Part shown: positions 27,387 to 34,283 of the stretch, one piece after another
How positions within the stretch are numbered: position 1 is the stretch's first letter
Layout: the number at the start of each line of letters is the position of its first letter
NCBI GenBank assembly: GCA_012728295.1
Contig: JAAYFJ010000056.1
Coordinates: forward strand, 1 to 56,000
Direction: 5' to 3'
DNA: 56,000 nucleotides
Origin: Tissierellia bacterium
GTDB taxonomy: Bacteria > Bacillota > Clostridia > Tissierellales > Peptoniphilaceae
Translations under genes and position numbers: made by a program
The notes under the pieces: generated by a model
Databases searched by the model: none
What the model was told of the DNA's origin: nothing
What the model saw: the letters and a program-made list of their open reading frames with translations, nothing else

Positions 27387-28405
27387 TGTTCAATGGAGAA
27401 CCTACCATGATAGACTTGGGAGATACTTCGTTTGAAAATATATTTTTACATGATTTCATGCCTATGGCTCCTGGAGACTATGTTAAGGTGTATTTGACAG
27501 CATATAAATATGCAAAAGAGCCAAATAAAACACATAGTTTAGACCATAAAGCTATTGCTAGAAACCTTAATATGAGATTGGAGCAAGTCCTAGAAGCGTG
27601 GTCTTATTGGGAAAAACTCGGTATAGTAAAATTAAATGACAAAGAAGATGGTATGGAAGTAACGTTTTTAAGTCTTAAGCAATTATATATAACTGAACAT
27701 CTTATGAAGAATAAGAACAGTCAATCTCCTGCAGTGGTTGAGCTAGTAAAAGCAAATGAGGATAAAGTAATCAATGAGATGTTCAATTCTATTGATTACT
27801 TAATGCGTAGACCGTTGGTTCCTCGAGAAAGACAGCAAGTCTTAGAATGGGTAAAACTATATAATATGACACCGGATGTTATTACTGAAGCTGTATTTAT
27901 CGCCACTGAAAAAAAACGTGTAGTGAACCTTAATTATGTAGAAGGAATTATCAGACGATGGTACGATAGAGGAATGACTAATATGGAGTCCTTAGTTGAA
28001 GGGCTAAAAGAGGAAGGCGATGCTTATGTGAGATATAGAAAGGTTATGAACCTTATCGGTCTATCTCATAGGGCTATTTCAGATTCAGACAGGCAAGTGA
28101 TAAACAAGTGGTTTGGAGAGTATAATTTTGATTGGCCAATGGTAGAGTTGGCAACTGGAGAAATCTATAAGGCATCTAAACCTAGTGTGGCATATGTAGA
28201 AGGAATATTGAACAGGTGGCACCATGCAGGTTTTTCTACACCTGAAGATATTGAAGAGAACGACAAAAAAACGAAGCCATCAAAGAAACCGACAAGAAGT
28301 TCACCAAAGCCAAAAGCCAAGGGTTTTGATAACTTCTCAGGTCGGGATGATGCTGCATTGGAAGCTTTAATGCGGGAAAGAGAAAAGTGGGATTTGGAAC
28401 AATGA
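27386..28405 (+). CDS. DnaD-domain replication initiation protein
   Basis: A 339-residue DnaD-like protein. An N-terminal winged-helix region (about 25-110) is followed by two DnaD C-terminal repeats. The first is LMRRPLVPRERQQVLEWVKLY through NYVEGIIRRWYDRGM. The second is HRAISDSDRQVINKWFGEY through AYVEGILNRWHHAGF; the paired YVEGI-RW signatures are clear. A Lys/Pro-rich linker and tail close the protein. It precedes a DnaI-like ATPase with a four-base overlap (ATGA), so the two probably load DnaB helicase together. Confidence 0.9.
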   Translation: MFNGEPTMIDLGDTSFENIFLHDFMPMAPGDYVKVYLTAYKYAKEPNKTHSLDHKAIARNLNMRLEQVLEAWSYWEKLGIVKLNDKEDGMEVTFLSLKQLYITEHLMKNKNSQSPAVVELVKANEDKVINEMFNSIDYLMRRPLVPRERQQVLEWVKLYNMTPDVITEAVFIATEKKRVVNLNYVEGIIRRWYDRGMTNMESLVEGLKEEGDAYVRYRKVMNLIGLSHRAISDSDRQVINKWFGEYNFDWPMVELATGEIYKASKPSVAYVEGILNRWHHAGFSTPEDIEENDKKTKPSKKPTRSSPKPKAKGFDNFSGRDDAALEALMREREKWDLEQ

Positions 28406-29379
28406 CCAATAAGCTTAGTATTGAAGATATTTATAGAAATAGAAGAGAGCAGGCTGATAAGGATAGAAAAATGCGCATTGAGGAAGTCTATACTAAACTT
28501 CCAGAGTTAAAGAGGATAGACGAAAGCATAACGGCCTTAGGAGTTAAGGCAGGAAAGAGCATTGGCTCGAAATATAGCGCAGGTATCCTAAAAGAAATTT
28601 CAAAAGAGATACAATCACTAAAAAGCAGTAGGGAAGATTTATTGAAACAATCAGGATACCCCATTGACTATACATCTCTAAGTTTTCACTGCAATATCTG
28701 CAATGATACAGGTAGGGTTGAGGGGATTGGTAGGTGTAAGTGCTTTGAACAATTGTTGACGCAAAGAGAGCTGGAAAACTCTAACATCATTGGAATGATG
28801 GAGAAAGAGAACTTTCAGAAATTCAACCCAGAAGTTTTTAGTGATGAGCTAGTGGAAGGTTACAAAGATACTCCAAGAGTGCATATGATGAAAAATAAGG
28901 CTTGGGCAGAGGAATATGTGCTTAATTATCCTAATGTAGAAAGTGTATTAATATATGGTGGAGTAGGTACGGGGAAAACATTTTTGCTAAATTCTATGGG
29001 GAAAGGGCTATTAGATAGAGGGGTAAATGTAGTTTATTATAGTTCTTATAATCTTATGGAGCTCTTAGAAGACAGCTATTTTAATAAAAATGAAGTAATG
29101 AATAGTGCTGAAAGAAGGGCCAATTTAGATTTGGCACAAGTATTGATAATTGATGATTTGGGAACGGAAATGATTAATTCGTTTACACAGTCTGCCTTAT
29201 TTAATTTGATAAATACAAGAATTATGGAAAACAGGCCAATGCTAATTTCCACTAACCTATCTTTGATGGAATTAAAAGAAAGATATACTGAGAGAATATT
29301 GTCTAGAATAATGCAACATTTTCAGCTTAGACAATGCTATGGACCTGATATTAGATATATGATGGGATTTCGAAGATAA
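28402..29379 (+). CDS. DnaI/DnaC-like helicase loader ATPase
   Basis: An AAA+ ATPase of 325 residues. The N-terminal part carries a zinc-binding cysteine cluster CNICNDTGRVEGIGRCKCF near residues 95-115, followed by the AAA+ core. Walker A is IYGGVGTGKTFLLN, Walker B is VLIIDDLGTE, and sensor-type motifs follow (STNLSLMELKERYTERILSRI). The start ATG overlaps the dnaD-like stop (ATGA); an upstream in-frame ATG at 28387 lies inside that gene without a better site. It likely loads the DnaB helicase encoded nearby. Confidence 0.9.
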   Translation: MTNKLSIEDIYRNRREQADKDRKMRIEEVYTKLPELKRIDESITALGVKAGKSIGSKYSAGILKEISKEIQSLKSSREDLLKQSGYPIDYTSLSFHCNICNDTGRVEGIGRCKCFEQLLTQRELENSNIIGMMEKENFQKFNPEVFSDELVEGYKDTPRVHMMKNKAWAEEYVLNYPNVESVLIYGGVGTGKTFLLNSMGKGLLDRGVNVVYYSSYNLMELLEDSYFNKNEVMNSAERRANLDLAQVLIIDDLGTEMINSFTQSALFNLINTRIMENRPMLISTNLSLMELKERYTERILSRIMQHFQLRQCYGPDIRYMMGFRR

Positions 29380-29381
29380 GT

Positions 29382-29410
29382 TTGAGAAATAAATTAAAGT
29401 AGAGTATAAT
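29382..29410 (+). promoter_or_regulatory. sigma-A promoter before the glutaredoxin gene
   Basis: TTGAGA (29382-29387) and TATAAT (29405-29410) are 17 bases apart. They lie about 100 bases before the glutaredoxin start, immediately after the helicase loader gene. Confidence 0.75.
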
Positions 29411-29508
29411 AGTTTGGTGATATAATTGTACGAATGAGTTAGTGTTTAATAATTAAATGCTAGGGTAGATATAGGTTGATGTTAATGAATATTAAAGGAG
29501 GAATAAGA

Positions 29509-29739
29509 ATGAAAAATATAGTTGTTTACACTAGTTCTACCTGTCCTTACTGCACAATGGCCAAGGATTATTTAAACCAAAAGAACGTTGAATTTGTAGA
29601 GAAAAATGTACAAATCGACGCAGAAGCCAGAAATGAATTGATGGCTAAGGGTCATTCAGGAGTTCCCGTTATCGTAATCGGGGATGAAGAAATTGTTGGT
29701 TTTGACAGAGCTAGAATAGATCAGTTAATCGCTGAGTAA
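29509..29739 (+). CDS. glutaredoxin-family redox protein
   Basis: A 76-residue glutaredoxin fold with the active site TCPYC (Cys12, Cys15), the cis-proline segment GVPVIVIGDEEIVGFD and a short C-terminal helix. The start follows AAAGGAGGAATAAGA; upstream in-frame ATGs lack a site. It is the YruB/NrdH-like short type common in Clostridia. A DUF1858 gene follows 13 bases later, so the two form a small thiol redox operon. Confidence 0.92.
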   Translation: MKNIVVYTSSTCPYCTMAKDYLNQKNVEFVEKNVQIDAEARNELMAKGHSGVPVIVIGDEEIVGFDRARIDQLIAE

Positions 29740-29752
29740 TTGGGAGGAAATA

Positions 29753-29938
29753 ATGGAAATTAGTAAAGATATGATGATTGGCGATATTCTTCGTCAAAAG
29801 CCAGAAGCTGCAATGTTGTTAATGCAATTTGGAATGGGATGCATTGGTTGCCCATCAAGCCAAGGGGAGTCTTTGGAACAAGCAGCATCAGTTCACGGCG
29901 TAGACATTGAAAAGCTAATCGAAGCACTAAACGCGTAA
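29753..29938 (+). CDS. DUF1858 small redox protein
   Basis: A 61-residue protein of the DUF1858 family, often found alone or fused to hybrid-cluster and other redox proteins. The core is GDILRQKPEAAMLLMQFGMGCIGCPSSQGESLEQAA with the family cysteine pair at Cys30 and Cys33. The start follows GGGAGGAAATA. It is probably co-transcribed with the glutaredoxin gene and ends at a strong terminator. Confidence 0.9.
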   Translation: MEISKDMMIGDILRQKPEAAMLLMQFGMGCIGCPSSQGESLEQAASVHGVDIEKLIEALNA

Positions 29939-29948
29939 TAGCGAAAAC

Positions 29949-29979
29949 AATCCCGACTTGTGTCGGGATTTATTTTTTT
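29949..29979 (+). terminator. terminator after the DUF1858 gene
   Basis: ATCCCGAC (29950-29957) and GTCGGGAT (29962-29969) form an eight-pair stem with a TTGT loop, followed by a T-rich run. Confidence 0.9.
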
Positions 29980-30078
29980 AAAATTTATTTGTGACGAATC
30001 TTGAAAATTAATGAGATAGGAGAATAATTAAAACGTATTATTCAATATTAAATTTTTATTGATGAAAAGAGGCATAAA

Positions 30079-30553
30079 ATGCAAGAACAAAGCTTTGTAA
30101 AAGAGCTAACTGAAACACTTACTTTTTCCATTATAATAATGGGACACTTCTAATAGGAATATTATTTATCAGAAAGTTAATCAGAGAAGAAAAACCAGGA
30201 TATACTTGGACGCCCTTGATTTCATTAATAATTATGTGTGCTGTAGTGGGAGTTGTATTTTACTATACCTATCATTATTTGGAGACAAATATGTACGAAA
30301 CACTTTTGGAGCCATAACCTCGGAAGGCTGGGTTAAACTTGACAACTCTTACTTTGAGTTGATGGGAGCAACTGTAGTTACGCTGGGAATTATAGCGAAT
30401 CAAGTTGTGCAGATTCATAGAACTATAAAAAGCGGAAATAAGCTTAATAAAGAGAAAATGGCTATTAACATAGTGTTTTTAACTGTATTGCGAATAGTCT
30501 TTTGGGGAGTAAAGATTCATAATTGGGGAAATAGATTATTTGAACTTCAATAA
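30079..30553 (+). pseudogene. small membrane protein gene broken by two apparent one-base deletions
   Basis: Three frames join into one sensible membrane protein of about 158 residues. Frame 1 starts at an ATG after AAGAGG and reads MQEQSFVKELTETLTFSIII. One base back, near 30139, it continues NGTLLIGILFIRKLIREEK to MYETLLEP (stop 30315-30317). One base back again, near 30310, it continues TSEGWVKLDNSYFELMGATVV to the stop at 30553. About four hydrophobic segments are present. I do not recognise the family. The third frame has its own ATG at 30206, but its first 35 residues are a shadow of the middle segment. Decay or base-calling errors would both explain this. Confidence 0.6.
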
Positions 30554-30571
30554 CAGATAAATATATGGACT

Positions 30572-30600
30572 TAAAAAAAGAGCCTTAGGCTCTTTTTTCT
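30572..30600. terminator. bidirectional terminator between convergent genes
   Basis: AAAAAAGAGCC (30574-30584) and GGCTCTTTTTT (30588-30598) form a perfect stem with a TTA loop. A on one side and T on the other serve both the broken gene and copA. Confidence 0.85.
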
Positions 30601-30602
30601 TC

Positions 30603-30803
30603 TTAGTCAATTTTTACTACATCGTATCCTGCATCAGTTACTGCTTTAGTAAGCACCTCATCTGAGACATCACCTGTTACTGTGGCAGTTTGTTTGTCTA
30701 AGTCCACTTTAGCAGTAACTCCGTCAATGGCGTTAAGAGCTTTATCAACTCTTCCCACACAGTGCATGCAACTCATGCCCTCGATATGCATAATTTTTTC
30801 CAT
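30603..30803 (-). CDS. possible embedded copZ: CopZ-like chaperone from an internal in-frame start in copA
   Basis: Within copA the codons AAG GAG GAG CAA ATG form a strong ribosome binding site (AAGGAGG) five bases before an in-frame ATG at 30803-30801. Translation from it gives a 66-residue protein MEKIMHIEGMSCMHCVGRVDKAL that matches a complete CopZ: metal site Cys12/Cys15, a beta-alpha-beta-beta-alpha-beta fold length and the KAVTDAGYDV ending. The linker just upstream is low in order. Dual production of CopA and CopZ from one gene is inference. Confidence 0.55.
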   Translation of the reverse strand: MEKIMHIEGMSCMHCVGRVDKALNAIDGVTAKVDLDKQTATVTGDVSDEVLTKAVTDAGYDVVKID

Positions 30804-33191
30804 TTGCTCCTCCTTGATAATATCATTTGTATTTGCTTCTTTTTCTGATAGTTTTTTATTGTTTTCATTGAACATAATGTTATCATTTGTTTCAGGAGTT
30901 GTATCTAAAGGCTTGCTAGGTTTAAAAGCCTGTAATCTTAGGGCATTGCCCACTACAAATAGAGAACTCATACCCATGGCGGCAGCGCCGATCATAGGGT
31001 TTAATTTCAATCCAAATGTTGTAAAAAACGCTCCTGCAGCTATGGGGATTCCCAAACTATTATAAAAAAGTGCCCAAAAAAGATTTTGCTTAATCGTTCT
31101 TATGGTGGCCCCAGAAAGTTCTATTGCAGTAGCAAGATCGCTTAGCTTATCTTTTATCAACACTACATCGGCTGATTCAATAGCGATGTCGGTTCCTCTT
31201 CCAATGGCGACACCAACATCTGCCCTGGCTAAAGCTGGAGCATCATTTATGCCATCTCCAACCATTACAACCTTGTGGCCAGAGCCCATAAGAGAACTCA
31301 CCTTTGCTTCTTTATCTTGTGGTAAAACTTGAGCTATTACATTATCTATGCCAACTTGGCTTGCCATAGCTTCTGCCGTAACTTCATTATCTCCTGTAAT
31401 CATCCATATGGTCTTATTCATAGCTTTAAGCCTTGAAATGGCAGATTTAGCATCTGGTTTTACAACATCTGCAACTGCAATCATTGCAACAATGTGACTT
31501 TCTTTTGCAAAATAAAGAGCAGTTTTTCCTTGGGTAGCAAATTGATTTGCCGCTTGAGTCCAAAGTCGATAATCTACGCCTTCATCATCCATGAAAGCTT
31601 CATTGCCAGCAGACCAAAGTTGACCATTAATATGAGCTTTTACGCCCCTTCCCAAAACGGCTTCAAAAGTTTCCGTAGGAAGAGGGGAGATATTTCTTTT
31701 GTCGCATTCTTTAATAATTGCCAAAGCTAAAGGATGCTCAGATTTTTGTTCCAATCCGGCAGCGTGTGCCAGTAGATCTTCTTCTAATATGCCAGGGAAT
31801 GTAATAATATCTGTTACTACAGGTTCTCCTTCAGTTATAGTTCCAGTCTTATCTAAGATTACAGTGTCTGAATGGTTAAGCACTTCTAAACTTTCCGCAT
31901 TCTTAAATAATATGCCGTTTTGAGCACCTTTACCTGTTCCCACCATAATTGCTACAGGTGTAGCAAGGCCTAAGGCGCATGGACAGGAAATAACCAATAC
32001 TGAAATACCTATTGATAAAGCAAATTCAGTTCCATAACCGAATACTAACCAAAATGCCGAGGCCAAAATCGCGATTGCTATTACTATAGGAACGAACACT
32101 CCGCTGATTCTATCAGCCATTTGTGCAATAGGTGCTTTTGTAGCATTGGCATCTTCTACAAGTTGGATGATTTTGGATAGAGTTGTATCTTCTCCAATAG
32201 CATCTGATCGAATAGTTAAATGACCTAAACCGTTTATGGTTGCTGTATAGACTTTATCTTCTACATTTTTTTCTACAGGCATACTTTCCCCTGTAAGAGC
32301 GGATTCATCTAAAAAACTATATCCATCTATAATAGTTCCGTCTACAGGAACTCTGGCTCCTGGTTTTACTAAAACGATATCTCCTACTTTAACTTCGTCA
32401 ATAGGGACTTCAGTCTCTATATTTTCAATCAATACAATGGCGGTTTCAGGCCTTAAGTCCATAAGAGCTTCAATGGCTTTAGAGGTTCTAAGTTTAGATT
32501 TGGCCTCTAGAGTTTTACCTAGGGTTATCAAGGCTAATATCATTGCAGCAGATTCGAAATATAAATCATGTATAAACTGATGTACCATATGCTCATCACT
32601 ATGTCCTAAGCCATAGCTTAGCTTATAAAGAGCATAAATACCGTAAACAACAGCGGCAGAAGAGCCTATTGCAATCAATGAATCCATATTAGGAGTTTTT
32701 CTTAAAATAGCAGAGAACCCATTGATGAAAAATTTTCTATTTACATATAGAACCGGAAGTGTCATAAACAATTGCGTTAGTGCAAATGTCATAGCATTTG
32801 AAGTTCCATCTAGAAAATGCGGTCTCGGTATACCTATCATAGGTCCCATGGTTAATATCATAAGTGGAATCATAAAAAGCATAGAGATAAAGAGGCGCCT
32901 TTTTATTTCAGCGTATTCTGCTTCTCCGACATTTTGTGTGTCGGAATTCAAATTTTGCTTTTTATCAACTTTTATAGATGCGCCATAACCTACAGAAACG
33001 ACAGATTCTATTATTTTGTTTTCATCTTGAACAGAAGGATCATATATTACAGTCATAGAGTTTGTCAGTAAGTTCACGCTGGTTTGTTCAATACCAGGGA
33101 GTTTGTTCACAGCCTTTTCAACGGCACTGGAACATGCAGCACAGGTCATGCCGGTGATGTCGAAACGACTTTCTTTAGTATTATCTATCAT
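30603..33191 (-). CDS. copA: copper-exporting P1B-type ATPase with an extra C-terminal CopZ-like domain
   Basis: An 862-residue inner-membrane ATPase that exports Cu(I). The N-terminal heavy-metal domain has GMTCAAC (Cys17, Cys20). The membrane part contains the CPC site (SCPCALGLATP). The P-domain has DKTGT and GDGINDAPALARADVG; the actuator has LTGESMPVEK. After the last helix a charged linker leads to a second metal domain, HIEGMSCMHCVGRVDKALNAIDG, like the free chaperone CopZ. I start at the ATG following AGAGGATCTAT; it overlaps the upstream DtxR-family gene by 11 bases. An internal start inside the linker could release the tail as a separate protein. Confidence 0.93.
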   Translation of the reverse strand: MIDNTKESRFDITGMTCAACSSAVEKAVNKLPGIEQTSVNLLTNSMTVIYDPSVQDENKIIESVVSVGYGASIKVDKKQNLNSDTQNVGEAEYAEIKRRLFISMLFMIPLMILTMGPMIGIPRPHFLDGTSNAMTFALTQLFMTLPVLYVNRKFFINGFSAILRKTPNMDSLIAIGSSAAVVYGIYALYKLSYGLGHSDEHMVHQFIHDLYFESAAMILALITLGKTLEAKSKLRTSKAIEALMDLRPETAIVLIENIETEVPIDEVKVGDIVLVKPGARVPVDGTIIDGYSFLDESALTGESMPVEKNVEDKVYTATINGLGHLTIRSDAIGEDTTLSKIIQLVEDANATKAPIAQMADRISGVFVPIVIAIAILASAFWLVFGYGTEFALSIGISVLVISCPCALGLATPVAIMVGTGKGAQNGILFKNAESLEVLNHSDTVILDKTGTITEGEPVVTDIITFPGILEEDLLAHAAGLEQKSEHPLALAIIKECDKRNISPLPTETFEAVLGRGVKAHINGQLWSAGNEAFMDDEGVDYRLWTQAANQFATQGKTALYFAKESHIVAMIAVADVVKPDAKSAISRLKAMNKTIWMITGDNEVTAEAMASQVGIDNVIAQVLPQDKEAKVSSLMGSGHKVVMVGDGINDAPALARADVGVAIGRGTDIAIESADVVLIKDKLSDLATAIELSGATIRTIKQNLFWALFYNSLGIPIAAGAFFTTFGLKLNPMIGAAAMGMSSLFVVGNALRLQAFKPSKPLDTTPETNDNIMFNENNKKLSEKEANTNDIIKEEQMEKIMHIEGMSCMHCVGRVDKALNAIDGVTAKVDLDKQTATVTGDVSDEVLTKAVTDAGYDVVKID

Positions 33192-33579
33192 ATAGATCCT
33201 CTGTGACAGAGGTGAAGTGTGTTGCAACAAACGACTTTAATTGTTCAAAAGTGGTTTCAGTAATAACGTGTTCTATTCTGCACGCATCTTGTGCTGCAGT
33301 TTTCTTGTCTACACCTATAGCCGTTAAAAATCTATTCAAAAAGATGTGTTTTTCGTAAACTGCTTCAGCTGCTAACAAACCCTTTTCTGTAAAGTCCAGC
33401 CCTCCATTGTCATTGACTATAATATAGTCTGAGTCCCTTAGGTTGCCCACCGCTCTACTTACACTTGCCTTGCTGTATTCTAATGCGGTAGCAACATCAA
33501 TGGAGCGCACAAAAGATTTCTCCTGCTTGAGCATATAAATAGTTTCTAAATAATTTTCCCATGATTCGGTTAAATCCAT
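33181..33579 (-). CDS. DtxR-family metal-dependent transcriptional regulator
   Basis: A 132-residue regulator with the DtxR winged helix (MDLTESWENYLETIYMLKQEKSFVRSIDVATALEYSKASVSRAVGNLRDSDYI) and the metal-binding dimerisation domain (CRIEHVITETTFEQLKSF). It lacks the C-terminal SH3-like domain, like MntR-type short members. The start follows GAGGTAGAAA. It overlaps copA by 11 bases and is divergent from feoA-feoA-feoB, so it is placed to sense Fe(II) or Mn(II) and control both directions. Pairing a DtxR-type sensor with a copper ATPase, rather than CsoR or CopY, is unusual. Confidence 0.9.
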   Translation of the reverse strand: MDLTESWENYLETIYMLKQEKSFVRSIDVATALEYSKASVSRAVGNLRDSDYIIVNDNGGLDFTEKGLLAAEAVYEKHIFLNRFLTAIGVDKKTAAQDACRIEHVITETTFEQLKSFVATHFTSVTEDLYDR

Positions 33580-33663
33580 TTTCTACCTCCTCAAATAATA
33601 ATATTAAGTTGTAAATTAATTAATTATCTTTATCATTGACTATGAGTTATGTTCCTGTTATGA

Positions 33664-33691
33664 TTATAATACAAAATAAAGTTAGTTTCAA
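33664..33691 (-). promoter_or_regulatory. promoter of the dtxR-like/copA operon
   Basis: On the minus strand TTGAAA (33691-33686) and TATAAT (33669-33664) are 16 bases apart, about 85 bases before the regulator start. The -35 lies inside the inverted repeat at 33679-33698. Confidence 0.65.
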
Positions 33692-33698
33692 CTGACTT
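33679..33698. promoter_or_regulatory. candidate DtxR-type operator 1
   Basis: AAGTTAGT (33679-33686) and ACTGACTT (33691-33698) form an imperfect inverted repeat (one mismatch) around TTCA, in the divergent region between the DtxR-family gene and feoA. The TTAGT-type half-sites resemble DtxR/MntR operators. It covers the -35 of the minus-strand promoter, suggesting autorepression. Confidence 0.5.
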
Positions 33699-33712
33699 AT
33701 GTGCGGACTGGC

Positions 33713-33724
33713 TAACTAAAGTTA
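33713..33724. promoter_or_regulatory. candidate DtxR-type operator 2
   Basis: TAACT-AA-AGTTA is a perfect inverted repeat sharing the half-site of operator 1. It lies about 70 bases before feoA. I could not identify a confident feoA promoter in this region. Confidence 0.4.
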
Positions 33725-33793
33725 TCAGACACTAACCTATGCGTTAATTTTAGCTAGTTTGCTGACAATGTTTAAAATAAAGAGGTGAAAACA

Positions 33794-34033
33794 ATGTTAC
33801 CACTATCGATAGGACCTACTAATAGTGCACTTATGATTAAAAAAATATCCGGAAAAGATGATCAGAAAAAATTATTAGCAAATATGGGATTTGTTCCAGG
33901 AGAAGTAATCAAATTAATTTCTCAGAATGATGGAAATGTAATTGTGGGGATAAAGGATGGAAGAGTTGCAATAGCAGAAAAAATGGCAAGAAGGATTATG
34001 GTTGAGGAGGTAAAACATGCTAACCTTAGATAA
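33794..34033 (+). CDS. feoA: ferrous iron transport protein FeoA (first copy)
   Basis: A 79-residue cytoplasmic SH3-like protein that associates with the FeoB transporter. The sequence LANMGFVPGEVIKLISQNDGNVIVGIKDGRVAIAEKMARRIMV shows the typical GF-PG turn and the ending with an aliphatic-rich strand. I chose the ATG seven bases after AGAGGTG; an in-frame GTG at 33785 overlaps that site. It overlaps the second feoA by 17 bases. Two tandem feoA genes before feoB are common in Clostridia. Confidence 0.9.
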   Translation: MLPLSIGPTNSALMIKKISGKDDQKKLLANMGFVPGEVIKLISQNDGNVIVGIKDGRVAIAEKMARRIMVEEVKHANLR

Positions 34034-34244
34034 GGTTGATTTAAATCAAGAAGTGCGCATTACTGCAATTAATGGTGAGCGTGCTTTGAAACGCAGGATT
34101 ATGGATATGGGAATCACCAAAGGGACCAACGTAAAAATAGTAAGAGTGGCTCCCTTAGGTGATCCCATTGATATTTTAGTAAGAGGATATCAATTATCTA
34201 TAAGAATGGCTGATGCTGAGCACATTTCAGTAGAAACTATTTAG
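34017..34244 (+). CDS. feoA: ferrous iron transport protein FeoA (second copy)
   Basis: A 75-residue FeoA-domain protein: LNQEVRITAINGERALKRRIMDMGITKGTNVKIVRVAPLGDPIDILVRGYQLSIRMADAEHISVE. The DMGITKG turn and APLGDP-RGYQLS pattern are diagnostic. The start lies inside the first feoA gene after GAGGAGGTAAAAC, so the two are translationally coupled. It differs clearly from the first copy, so the two may have distinct roles with FeoB. Confidence 0.94.
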   Translation: MLTLDKVDLNQEVRITAINGERALKRRIMDMGITKGTNVKIVRVAPLGDPIDILVRGYQLSIRMADAEHISVETI

Positions 34245-34283
34245 GACACAAATCATCAAGACAGACGCAAGGAGGTAATTGCT

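Noticed and set aside
30206-30553. A 115-residue gene starting at the ATG at 30206
   Set aside because: No ribosome site precedes it, and its first 35 residues are an out-of-frame reading of a hydrophobic segment that continues better in the neighbouring frame. I treat the whole region as one broken gene.
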